9,545 nt of DNA from Pirellulaceae bacterium. Lineage in GTDB: Bacteria; Planctomycetota; Planctomycetia; Pirellulales; Pirellulaceae. Position numbers and translations under genes: made by a program. Each line of letters begins with the position of its first letter. Within the stretch, counting starts at the first letter, position 1. The stretch covers positions 1-9,545 of the forward strand of contig JABDKS010001072.1 in the NCBI GenBank assembly GCA_013002105.1, given 5' to 3'. Below the pieces are notes generated by a model, which was given only the letters and a program-made list of their open reading frames with translations, was not told where the DNA came from and did no database searches. Below, piece by piece: positions 1-7,800 of the stretch.

Positions 1-916
1 CCACAATCACGTTGCACAGAATCCTATTAGAATACATATCACCAATCTCTCCGGCGATTTCTCCCGCCGCACCCCGCCAGCTTTCACTGCCGCGATACAA
101 CCAGATCGATCACAAGATCCATTGGCGACGCTACTCAAAGAACTTGTATTTCACCAAGCCTCGATCGGTGTCAATCAAGCCAACAAACCACCCCCTGACG
201 TGCGAACACTTCAGAACATGCAATCTTGGCTCAACACTTTTCGAGCTTGATGCTCAATCAGATGCCAATTACCAAACAACCAAATTGTCAAAAATCAGTA
301 CCGTGCCGCAGCACTTGATTCGATCGAACCAAGCCGCCAACAAGGGACGCTGCTGGTGGGCAGCCGGATAATTTCGCAACACGAAATCAGCCGGATGAAC
401 ACGAGCAACAAACCGCTAAATCAAAACCAGATGACGAATTTCTCATCACGTAATTTCGAGCGAGCGGGGGAAGATAGCGATGCTCTTCCCTGTCGTCAAG
501 CTACACTTGGTCCAAAAACCGAAATGATTCTCAATCGACTTTTTTGAGCCCGAAAGGTCACCCTTTTTGGACTCACTTAGCTAGGCAGTGGCATCCCGTG
601 AAAGGATTCGACTGCGAGGCGAGAAGAGAAAGATAGCGATCAATCCATTGGGGTCAACCGCTGTTGGAGCAATCTGGCAGAAAACTTGTTTTTCCCCGGA
701 CTTCAGCGATCTGTTGGTGCCCTGAGGGAAGCTCACGATCGCGACAGTTGGCCTCCCTGGCAAGGCAGCAAATCGCGCGATCAACCGGCCCGAATGCAAA
801 GTATTTCAATGCGATCGACGAGTCTTCATCACGGTGGGCCGCCTCCATCCGCTGATGATCTGAACTTCCGCCGATTGGCCTTCCCAAGCCCCGCCAATCA
901 AACGCCCCCCCTCCCA
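1..916. other. Gene-free stretch with no convincing coding sequence
   Basis: I see no gene here that I would defend. An open frame runs from the left edge through about position 371 on the plus strand, with a TTG at 12. Its translation is rich in His, Asn, Arg and Ser, shows no domain and looks like translated intergenic DNA. Frames on both strands between 581 and 1166 overlap one another, start at TTG or similar codons and run straight into a tandem repeat, so they are also unlikely. The first 580 bases look more AT-rich by eye than the genes further right. The tail of a gene entering from the left cannot be fully excluded. Confidence 0.55.
361..396. repeat. Short hairpin bracketed by a 9-bp direct repeat
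   Basis: CAGCCGGAT occurs at 361-369 and again at 388-396. Between the copies lies a perfect 6-bp inverted repeat, ATTTCG at 371-376 and CGAAAT at 382-387, with a five-base loop. The hairpin abuts the second direct repeat and is one base from the first. The layout resembles a miniature insertion footprint or a protein-binding site. It is short enough to be chance, and no T-tract follows, so it is not a terminator. Confidence 0.4.
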
Positions 917-1068
917 GGACGAGGCAAATTGGGCCGAGGCAAATGGGGACGAGGCAACTTGTGTACGGGGCAAGTTGGGATGAAGCAACTTGGGACGAAG
1001 CAACTTGGGACGGGGCGAATTGTGGACGAGATAAATGGAGACCAGACGAATTGGAACGAAACAGATGT
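917..1068. repeat. Degenerate 15-bp tandem repeat, about ten units
   Basis: About ten head-to-tail units of 15 bases share the consensus GGACGAGGCAACTTG. They start at 917, 932, 947, 963, 978, 993, 1008, 1024, 1039 and 1054. The best-matching neighbours, at 978 and 993, differ by one base, while the units at the right end have diverged most. Single extra T bases at 962 and 1023 break the period. Each shifts the reading frame while the DNA pattern continues, so the array is conserved as DNA rather than as peptide. Open frames cross it on both strands and read as five-residue repeats (for example GTKQL on plus, ASSQV on minus) because 15 is divisible by three. I take it to be a non-coding minisatellite. 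No function is evident. Confidence 0.85.
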
Positions 1069-1148
1069 TTTGAACGTGCGTTTTTCACTTCACCCTCCTG
1101 CTTGGAGGTCGTGTGATTTTCTACGTCAGTGCTGACAATGTCTTCGCT

Positions 1149-1168
1149 CGTTGTCCCTGCGGGCAACG
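1149..1168. other. 8-bp stem-loop with CTGC loop
   Basis: CGTTGTCC at 1149-1156 pairs with GGGCAACG at 1161-1168 around a four-base loop, with seven Watson-Crick pairs and one G-T pair. No T-run follows on either strand, so it is not a standard intrinsic terminator. It lies between the 15-bp repeat array and the possible dispersed-repeat fragment and may belong to the same repeat-rich block. Confidence 0.45.
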
Positions 1169-1189
1169 CACTAGCGGATTTTCGTACCC

Positions 1190-1262
1190 AACAACGCCGT
1201 GGCTAGCTCTCAAAGGGCGATACATCCCAGGCTAGCGCAACGCCCTGGTTTGCCGACACCGG
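1190..1262. repeat. Possible fragment of a planctomycete dispersed intergenic repeat
   Basis: Read on the plus strand, about 1200-1233 translates to WLALKGRYIPG followed by a stop. I remember very similar strings (ALKGRYIPAR and variants) from many small spurious ORFs annotated in Rhodopirellula-type genomes, which would make this a copy of a dispersed intergenic repeat. The DNA also shows two GCTAGC palindromes (1202-1207 and 1231-1236) and a 6-bp inverted repeat, AGGGCG at 1214-1219 with CGCCCT at 1241-1246. The structure is visible; the family assignment is from memory and untested. Confidence 0.4.
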
Positions 1263-1281
1263 CGTGAAACCGAAGACGCAC

Positions 1282-1314
1282 AAAAAAAGCCAGCCGCAGT
1301 GATGCGACCGGCTT
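1282..1314 (-). terminator. Rho-independent terminator of the tRNA-Ile/tRNA-Ala unit
   Basis: On the minus strand a 12-bp stem (1303-1314 with 1287-1298) closes a four-base loop at 1299-1302. Ten pairs are Watson-Crick and two are G-U. The stem is GC-rich in its centre and runs directly into a T-tract that extends past it from 1286 down to 1282. It begins 10 bases after the 3' end of tRNA-Ala, which is the right place to end the tRNA transcript. Confidence 0.88.
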
Positions 1315-1324
1315 CTTTGTGTAG

Positions 1325-1397
1325 TGGAGGTAGACGGACTTGAACCGACGACCCTCTGCTTGCAAAGCAGATGCTCTCCCAACTGAGCTATACCCCC
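1325..1397 (-). tRNA. tRNA-Ala (anticodon UGC)
   Basis: This 73-base minus-strand sequence folds as a complete cloverleaf. The acceptor stem GGGGGTA pairs with TACCTCC, giving the G3-U70 pair that alanyl-tRNA synthetase recognises, and the discriminator base is A. The D arm is GCTC...GAGC. The anticodon stem TCTGC/GCAGA holds the loop TTTGCAA, with the TGC anticodon at 1362-1364, and the T loop is TTCAAGT. The 3' CCA is not encoded and must be added after transcription. It is the second gene of a two-tRNA transcript, 77 bases after tRNA-Ile and just before the terminator. Confidence 0.97.
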
Positions 1398-1475
1398 GTG
1401 GGTTAATTTCTAGACTACAGACTCAACGCGTCAGCGAAAACCCTAAAGCCTATTCCTGATGCCTATATTCCTAAG

Positions 1476-1549
1476 TGGGCGTGCCAGAATTCGAATCTGG
1501 GACCTCGTCGTTATCAGCGACGCGCTCTAACCAACTGAGCTACACGCCC
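1476..1549 (-). tRNA. tRNA-Ile (anticodon GAU)
   Basis: This 74-base minus-strand sequence folds as a complete cloverleaf. The acceptor stem GGGCGTG pairs with CACGCCC and the discriminator is A. The D arm is GCTC...GAGC, and the anticodon stem CGTCG/CGACG carries the loop CTGATAA, with the GAT anticodon at 1513-1515. The T arm carries TTCGAAT. CCA is not encoded. It is the first gene of the unit, about 60 bases below a strong promoter. Ile(GAU) followed by Ala(UGC) is the classic pair of the 16S-23S spacer, but no rRNA flanks it here. Confidence 0.97.
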
Positions 1550-1616
1550 GAATCCTGCCTATCGTCTGGATCGTCGATGACTTCTCCATCGCCCAGGGAG
1601 CAGCAGTGAGGGGCAG

Positions 1617-1644
1617 AGTTTACGCGAACTCGATGGACTGTCAA
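1617..1644 (-). promoter_or_regulatory. Sigma-70-type promoter of the tRNA unit
   Basis: On the minus strand a perfect -35 box TTGACA (1644-1639) is separated by 16 bases from TAAACT (1622-1617), which matches four of six -10 consensus positions. Transcription would start near 1610, leaving a 5' leader of about 60 bases before tRNA-Ile, typical of a tRNA precursor. The bases just upstream of the -35 box are not AT-rich, so I see no UP element. Confidence 0.7.
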
Positions 1645-2007
1645 AGGGAACATCCGCTCGCAGACCCGGTTCACCCGGCTTTTTTTGGACACAACCACGG
1701 TCGTCGCTCGCCAGCCAACATCAGTCGTGACGAGCGACAAACTCCGGCTAACTGCCAGGACAGGTTCGTTCCCGCCCACAACCTCGCTGCAAACTCCATT
1801 TCACCGCTTTTTTTCGGCATCCTGACCGCTAGTCTCTAAATCGACGTTTTCTCCGACCGCAAGGTTCGTGCAAAATGGTTGCAAGCGTTTCGCCGCGATG
1901 CCGTTTCACAACAGCGTCACGAAAACCGCCGTTTCGCTCCCCTGCATCGTCCCCGTTACCGGTCGACCGCGTCACTGTTCGACCTTGGCCTCTTGGATTC
2001 AAACCAA
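1645..2007. other. Gene-free stretch between the tRNA promoter and the thioredoxin gene
   Basis: I see no gene here. The frame of the downstream gene stays open back to about 1879, but the N-terminal extension is Arg-rich and would hide the signal peptide, so I treat it as untranslated. An 8-bp perfect inverted repeat, GTCGCTCG at 1703-1710 and CGAGCGAC at 1731-1738, encloses a 20-base loop and could be an operator or RNA stem. Two similar strings, TTCACC followed by a C/G-rich step and a seven-T run, occur near 1670-1687 and 1799-1814. No convincing promoter for the downstream gene was found. Confidence 0.5.
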
Positions 2008-3936
2008 ATGATGGATCGTTTTTTGCCCGTCTTCACCTTTCCACGAAGCTCCAATTGCGCCCTGGCCACCGCCGTGCTGGTCAGTTGGGCATTGCCATTG
2101 GCACCCCCTGCCGTGGCCGAAACCCCCAGCCCAGCGGCCGCATTATCGCTGCGGCCCGTTCAAAAAACCGTCGAGTACGAGCGAGTCGCCAAAGACGCGA
2201 TGGCCGATTGCGAGGTTCGTGACCTGAATCACAAAACCTGGACGGGATGGGAAGTTATCGCCGATGACGGCACGCTGCTGCGTCGATTTGCCGACACCAA
2301 CAAGGACAAAAAAGTCGACTTGTGGTGCTACTACAACTTCGGCATCGAGGTCTATCGTGACGTCGATGCGGATTTCAATGGCAAGGCCGATCAGTATCAA
2401 TGGTTGGGCACCGGCGGCACACGGTGGGGCCTGGATGACGACGAAGACGGCACGATTGATCGTTGGAAACGGATCTCCGTCGAAGAGGTTTCGGCGGAGG
2501 TTGTCGCCGCATTGGGATCGGCCGATGCACAGCGGTTCAGCCGACTATTGGCAACCGACCGAGAGCTCGCTGCGGTCGGATTGGGCCGCGACAAAGTGGC
2601 TCGTTTGGCGACCAAATCCGATCGCGCAGCACGCGGTTTTACAGCCCTGGCAAAACGTCAAACGTCTGTCGGCCCTGATGCCAAATGGGTCCAGTTCGCA
2701 TCATCGCCACCGGGGATCGTGCCCGAGGGGACCGAAGGTTCCACGCGCGATGTTTTGGTTTACGAGAATGCTGTGGCGATGTTCGAGGAAGCAGGCAAGA
2801 GCGGTCAGTTGCTGGTCGGCACGGTGATCAAAGTCGGTGATGCCTGGCGTCTGGTCGACCTGCCCGCCGTCGGCGACGACAGTGACTCGCTGACTCAAGC
2901 GGCCGGAAATTTCTTCACCCCCGGCAACGCCGCATTGGCTTCGTCGACTGGTCCCGACGGAATTGCCGACGAGACTCAGCAATTGGTCGTCGAACTGGAA
3001 AAAATCGACAATGCACTCACCGAGGCCACCAAGGCCGCCGAAGTCGCCCAACTGCATGATCAGCGTGCCGACGTGGTCGAAGCCCTGATCGAAGCGTCCG
3101 CCAGTCGGATCGAACGCGATACGTGGGTTCGCCAATTGGTCGATACCGTGACCGTGGCGGTGCAAAGCGGAACCTACCCCCAAGGTCTCTCCCGACTGAA
3201 AAAGGTCGGCAGCAAATTTGCTCGTAACGATGATGATCTACGAGCTTACGCAGATTTTCAAACCATCGGCACCGAATACGTCACTCGGCAAACCAAGGAC
3301 GCGGACTTTCCAAAGGTCCAGGAGTGGTACCTGACGGCTTTGAACGACTTCATCGACCGCTATCCCAAAACCCCCGAAGCCGCTCAAGCGATGCTGCAAT
3401 TGGCCTTGAGCAAGGAGTTCGAGGACAAGGAGGACGATGCGCTCCGCTACTACCGAAAAGTCGCCAGCGCCTTTGCCGGCACCGATGCGGGCGAGAAAGC
3501 TGCCGGCGCCGTCCGCCGGCTCGAATCGGTCGGACGTCGCATCGAATTCACCGGAACAACGATCGACGGAAAATCGTTTTCGCTCGATGACCTACGAGGC
3601 AAAGCCGTGGTGATTCACTACTGGGCAACCTGGTGTGAACCTTGCAAACAGGACATCAAACTACTGCGGCGTTTGCAGGCTCGTTATCAAGGTCTTGAAT
3701 TGGTCGGAGTTAACGTTGATGCAACACGCGATCTGGCGACCAATTATTTGGAGGCCAACGCCCTGCCGTGGACTCAGTTGTTCGAAGACGGAGGCTTGGA
3801 GTCCAGTCCCCTGTCACAACAATTCGGTGTGCAAACGCTGCCGACCATGATGTTGATCGACGGGGCGGGAAAAGTGATTTCGCACAACATCCGCGCCGCC
3901 GAACTGGACGGAGAGTTGGAACAGTTGAGCAAATAG
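2008..3936 (+). CDS. Exported TlpA-like thioredoxin-fold protein with Asp-rich loops and a TPR-like middle
   Basis: The likely product has 642 residues. ATG at 2008 (or the adjacent ATG at 2011) is preferred over the upstream TTG at 1879 because it places a signal peptide at the N-terminus: a hydrophobic run at about 17-35 ends in AVA, with cleavage probably after residue 37. Residues 96-151 carry three acidic loops (DTNKDKKVD at 96, DVDADFNGKAD at 118, DDDEDGTID at 143). They resemble EF-hand calcium loops, and each is followed by aromatic residues. A helical region runs from about 320 to 510, with a TPR/YbgF-like segment at about 446-507. The C-terminal 125 residues form a thioredoxin fold with a WCEPC active site (Cys543, Cys546) and a Thr preceded by cis-Pro612 (LPTMM). 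Family knowledge suggests a periplasmic or surface thiol-disulfide reductase or reducing chaperone; the substrate is unknown. The gene is monocistronic, and no Shine-Dalgarno site is visible. Confidence 0.9.
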   Translation: MMDRFLPVFTFPRSSNCALATAVLVSWALPLAPPAVAETPSPAAALSLRPVQKTVEYERVAKDAMADCEVRDLNHKTWTGWEVIADDGTLLRRFADTNKDKKVDLWCYYNFGIEVYRDVDADFNGKADQYQWLGTGGTRWGLDDDEDGTIDRWKRISVEEVSAEVVAALGSADAQRFSRLLATDRELAAVGLGRDKVARLATKSDRAARGFTALAKRQTSVGPDAKWVQFASSPPGIVPEGTEGSTRDVLVYENAVAMFEEAGKSGQLLVGTVIKVGDAWRLVDLPAVGDDSDSLTQAAGNFFTPGNAALASSTGPDGIADETQQLVVELEKIDNALTEATKAAEVAQLHDQRADVVEALIEASASRIERDTWVRQLVDTVTVAVQSGTYPQGLSRLKKVGSKFARNDDDLRAYADFQTIGTEYVTRQTKDADFPKVQEWYLTALNDFIDRYPKTPEAAQAMLQLALSKEFEDKEDDALRYYRKVASAFAGTDAGEKAAGAVRRLESVGRRIEFTGTTIDGKSFSLDDLRGKAVVIHYWATWCEPCKQDIKLLRRLQARYQGLELVGVNVDATRDLATNYLEANALPWTQLFEDGGLESSPLSQQFGVQTLPTMMLIDGAGKVISHNIRAAELDGELEQLSK

Positions 3937-4044
3937 CCCGCGATTAGTCTCCAACAGCAAACTTCTCGATGCCTTGCTGGCAATTGCTGTGTGCCTGAGC
4001 GGCGGGACTTTCGTCACCCCAATTGTCGCTTTGTCGGTCGTCGC

Positions 4045-4061
4045 TCGGGCGCCCGATTTTT
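4045..4061 (+). terminator. Weak candidate terminator after the thioredoxin gene
   Basis: A 12-base perfect palindrome, TCGGGCGCCCGA (4045-4056), is followed immediately by five Ts. As a hairpin it can form only about four strong GC-rich pairs around a GCGC loop, so it is short for an intrinsic terminator. It lies 108 bases after the stop codon on the correct strand. It could equally be a binding site for a dimeric protein. Confidence 0.35.
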
Positions 4062-4561
4062 CAGATGCGCGTTGAAAATCCGTTTGACGCGTTTTTGATT
4101 AACCCGTTGGACAGGACTGCCGCTGGATGGGTGGAACCCTAGCTGAGAGCGAGGATGAAATCCCCAGCAAAGTCTGCATTCTGATGGCGTCGGCGAAACG
4201 TATCTCTGTCAAAAACCAAAGGCAGAAGATGAAAGAGGCCGGCGATGTCAGTTGTCTCGGCTGAGATAACCCACTGCAATCAAAACGGCTCCCCTTGAAA
4301 CGCGGATTTTCGAAGAGCTGCTGATTTGACTGGCGAAAACGAAAAGGAAGTTCAATAACGTCGTCACAGTACTCGCGCTGCGTGACGTTCACGCGGCGAG
4401 AAACCTCGCCATCGAAACGCATCGCAACACTTGCTGTTATCGCTGTATGTGTCGCAAACGAAGTTTCAATTGAACGCCCTTCGCTTCGATCAGTCGCCAA
4501 GTGTTTTCGTCGCGAGATGAAACCACGGGTTGATTGGCATGCGTTCCGGCGGGCCGTGCGG

Positions 4562-4591
4562 CGCCAACGCATTGCACGAAAGACGTTGGCG
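4562..4591. other. Perfect 8-bp inverted repeat upstream of the hybrid kinase
   Basis: CGCCAACG at 4562-4569 is repeated inverted as CGTTGGCG at 4584-4591, with a 14-base spacer. The centres of the half-sites are 22 bases apart, about two helical turns, which fits a dimeric regulator better than an RNA terminator. No T-run follows. It lies 160 bases above the candidate promoter of the kinase gene. Confidence 0.4.
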
Positions 4592-4750
4592 TGAACTCAG
4601 TTTTGCGCATTGAACTCCAACGAACCGTTCGCGTTTTTTGAGGCACATGACCGTGATCAGTCGTTTGCACGAGGTGGGATTTCCACGCTTCGATTCTGCG
4701 GCGGTCTGGGATCCAATTAATTCTTGTTCTGTATCAGGCTGCAATGCCGT

Positions 4751-4779
4751 TTGACGCCCCCCACGCAAATGAATACAAA
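4751..4779 (+). promoter_or_regulatory. Candidate sigma-70-type promoter of the CheB-CheR-kinase gene
   Basis: TTGACG at 4751-4756 matches five of six -35 positions. A 17-base spacer leads to TACAAA at 4774-4779, a four-of-six -10 match. Transcription would start near 4786, giving a leader of about 50 bases before the ATG at 4835. If this promoter is real, the in-frame ATG at 4769 and TTG at 4724 lie inside or before it and cannot be the start codon. Confidence 0.45.
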
Positions 4780-4834
4780 CGCTAGTATATGTAAGCCTGT
4801 ACACCATCCTCCCCCGTCAGCGAGTTCAGACGCG

Positions 4835-7800
4835 ATGGAAACGAAACGGTCAACCGCGCCCAGTTATGTCGTAGGAATTGGTGCATCAGCTGGAGGTTTG
4901 GAGGCGTTGGAACGTTTGTTCGATGTGATCGAGCCGGAGACGGGGATGGCGTTTGTTGTCGTCCAGCATTTGTCGCCTGACTTCAAAAGTCTGATGGACG
5001 AGTTGTTAGCCCGATGGACGACGATGCCGATTCATCGGGTCGAAGACCGGATGGAAGTCGAGGCGAGCTCGGTTTATCTGATTCCTCCGAAGAAAGAGAT
5101 GATCATTTCGGATGGCAGGCTGCTGCTGACGGATAAAGATCCTGCGCAATCCCTGACATTGCCGATTGATCATTTTTTTCGTTCGCTGGCCCAGGAGATG
5201 GGAGATCGGTCGATCGCAATCATTCTGTCCGGCACCGGGAGTGACGGTTCTCGCGGCATCGAAGAGGTTCACAATTCCGGCGGTTTGGTGATCTGCCAGT
5301 CGGAGGAGACAGCCAAATTTGATGGCATGCCGCGAAGCGCACGTGACACCGGTCTGGTCGATTTGACGCTACCACCCGAGGAGATTGCCAGCGCACTTGC
5401 ACGGTATGTGGCCAATCCGAACCGCACCGAGGTCGCGCGGGCCCTGCTCAAAGAGGCGGCGGTCAGCGACAGTGATTTGGAAGCCGTTTACAGACTGTTG
5501 CGTGACGCCTATGGAATCGACTTTTCGCATTACAAGATCAACACGGTCAGTCGGCGCATTGAGCGACGGCTGTTGTTACAAAAGATTGACAATCTGGCTG
5601 ACTACGTTGATTGGCTGATAGACGATCCGGCCGAATTGAGTTCGCTGTATCGCGATTTGCTAATTGGCGTGACGCAGTTCTTTCGCGATGGCGAAGCATT
5701 TGATCGGGTCTCGGACGAGATTGAACGATTGCTTGAACGCCTGCCCGACGGGGAGGAGTTCCGCGTCTGGGTTGCCGGGTGCGGTACAGGCGAGGAAGCT
5801 TATTCGATTGCGATCCTGATCCATGAGAAGGCACAAAAACTTGGTCGCGAGATCAACGTAAAAATCTTTGCTACCGACGCGCACCAGGATTCGCTGCATT
5901 TCGCTAGCCACGGCACTTACAGCGAGGACTCTCTTGCCGATGTGTACGAAGAACGCCGTAAGACCTACTTTGTGGAGGAAACCGATGGGTTCCAAGTCAT
6001 ACCCGAGATTCGGCAATGGGTAGTGTTTGCGCCGCACAACTTAATCAAGGACGCTCCCTTCACGAAAATCGACCTCGTCACTTGCCGAAACATGCTGATC
6101 TATCTTCAGCCGAACGCGCAAAAGAAGTCGCTTTCCATGTTTCACTTTGCACTCAAGACTGGTGGTGTACTATTTCTCGGACCAAGTGAAACATTGGGAG
6201 AATTAGGCGATGAATTCGATGCCATCGACCCGCATTGGAAACTGTTTCGCAAACGTCGCGACGTTCGACTACCCACCGATTTAAGACTGCCGCTTTCGTC
6301 CATCGAGCAGCGATTGCCGCGACCAACGGGCGTCACACCAGCAGGTCTCCGATCGCCCGACAACGGACTGATGGGGATTTACGACGCGCTGCTGGATGAT
6401 TACATGCCGGCCGCAATTCTGATCAACGAATCGCGTCAAATGCTTCATCTATTTGGCAATGCGATTGAATTCTTGAACTACCGGACCGGACGCCCGACCG
6501 GCGATATTCTTGATTCGATGGACCCCGATCTGCGGACGGCGGTGTCGGCCGCAATCCATCGAGCAATGCGAGAACGTGAACCGATCAAGTTTCGCGGGAT
6601 TCCCGTGACCTTAAAGGACGATGAGAAACGCCAAGCAGACATTGTCGTTCGTCCCGTCAAAAGCAGTCGTGACCGATCCTCGGCGTTGCTGATCACGCTG
6701 GAAGTAACCGGCGAGCCCGCACCTGAACAGATCGAATTGGATACTTCCGTCGACATGGCGAATGTATCGTCCCAACAGGTCACGCAGTTGGAAACCGAAC
6801 TCAGGTACGCGCGTGAAAATCTGCAGGCAACAATCGAGGAGCTTGAGACGAGCAACGAGGAACTGCAAGCGACCAACGAGGAGCTTGTCGCGTCGAACGA
6901 AGAATTGCAGAGTACCAACGAAGAATTACACAGCGTTAATGAGGAACTTTATACCGTCAACGCGGAACATCAGAACAAGATTTCTGAATTGACCGAGTTG
7001 ACACGCGACATGGACAACCTGCTTTTAAGTACGGATATCCATACGATTTTCCTCGATCGGAATTTGTGCATTCGCAAGTTCACACCCAAGATTGCCGAAT
7101 CCTTCAATTTCATGACCCAGGATATTGGCAGACGAGTTGATTGTTTTACCCACAACATTCGGCACGAGAGCTTAGTCGAGCACATCGAGCAGGTTTTAGC
7201 AGACGAAACGCCGCTGAAATTCGAAGTTCAGGATCAAAATGACAATTGGTTCTTACTGAGGATTCTGCCCTACCGCAGCGAGAAACACGTCGATGGTGTC
7301 GTGTTGACGCTCACCGATGTCTCAACCATCAAGTCGGCGAACACGGCGTTATCCGAGTCGGTCCGACGCCGCGACGAATTTCTTGCAATGCTTTCGCATG
7401 AATTGCGCAATCCGCTCGCAGCCATTCTCAATGCGACCTACATGCTCGAAAAGCCAGAAGCATCCCAAGACGATCGGGAAACCGCTTATGGCGTTGTTCG
7501 ACGGCAAACGCAACAGATGGCAATTCTGATGAACGATTTGCTGGACGTCGCGCGCGTCACGCAAGGCAAGATTGAATTGCGTCGCAGTCTCATCGATCTC
7601 CGCGACACGATTGAGCCCGCGGTGGAAGCTGTGGAGGCCACGTTTCGTGAACGACAACAATCATTCGATTGGCGCAGCGCCGATGAACCGGTTATCGTGC
7701 TGGCCAACGCTTCCAGGCTGCAGCAAATCCAGGTCAACCTGTTAACAAATGCAAGTAAATACACGCCACCAGGCGGAAAGATCGAATTGGAGCTCTCGTC

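Larger units (their letters stand above)
3937..4834. other. Gene-free stretch of about 900 bases upstream of the hybrid kinase gene
   Basis: I find no credible gene. A 157-residue open frame on the minus strand (4099-4572) and overlapping shorter frames on both strands show no domain, no plausible start signal and a composition unlike the neighbouring proteins. The stretch holds a possible terminator for the thioredoxin gene near 4045, an 8-bp inverted repeat at 4562-4591 and a candidate promoter at 4751-4779. Its length leaves room for a small RNA or a long leader, but nothing identifies one. Confidence 0.5.

Noticed and set aside
12..371. Plus-strand open frame reaching the left edge
   Set aside because: It starts at TTG and has no recognisable domain, and its composition is unlike a real protein. 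It could be a gene tail but cannot be supported.
550..572. AAAGG/CCTTT hairpin with T-run as a terminator
   Set aside because: The stem is a five-pair AT-rich one with a short T-run, and no gene ends nearby that would need it.
917..1068. CRISPR array
   Set aside because: Units are only 15 bases, directly abutting, degenerate and without unique spacers. No cas gene is present.
654..1166. Open frames on both strands across the 15-bp array resembling a pentapeptide-repeat protein
   Set aside because: The five-residue periodicity follows automatically from a 15-bp DNA repeat. The units do not match the A(D/N)Lxx pattern, and single-base insertions break the phase.
1398..1475. Further tRNA or small RNA between the two tRNAs
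   Set aside because: The 78-base gap shows no cloverleaf or strong stem and reads as an ordinary processed spacer.
1664..1687. Plus-strand terminator: CCGG...CCGG followed by seven Ts
   Set aside because: The stem is only 4 bp, and no plus-strand gene ends upstream.
4099..4572. Minus-strand 157-residue open frame
   Set aside because: No domain, no ribosome binding site, implausible composition, and overlapping frames of similar length exist on the other strand.
4619..4640. Plus-strand terminator near CGAACCGTTCG followed by CG and six Ts
   Set aside because: The stem is 4 bp with a three-base loop, and no transcript is known to end here.
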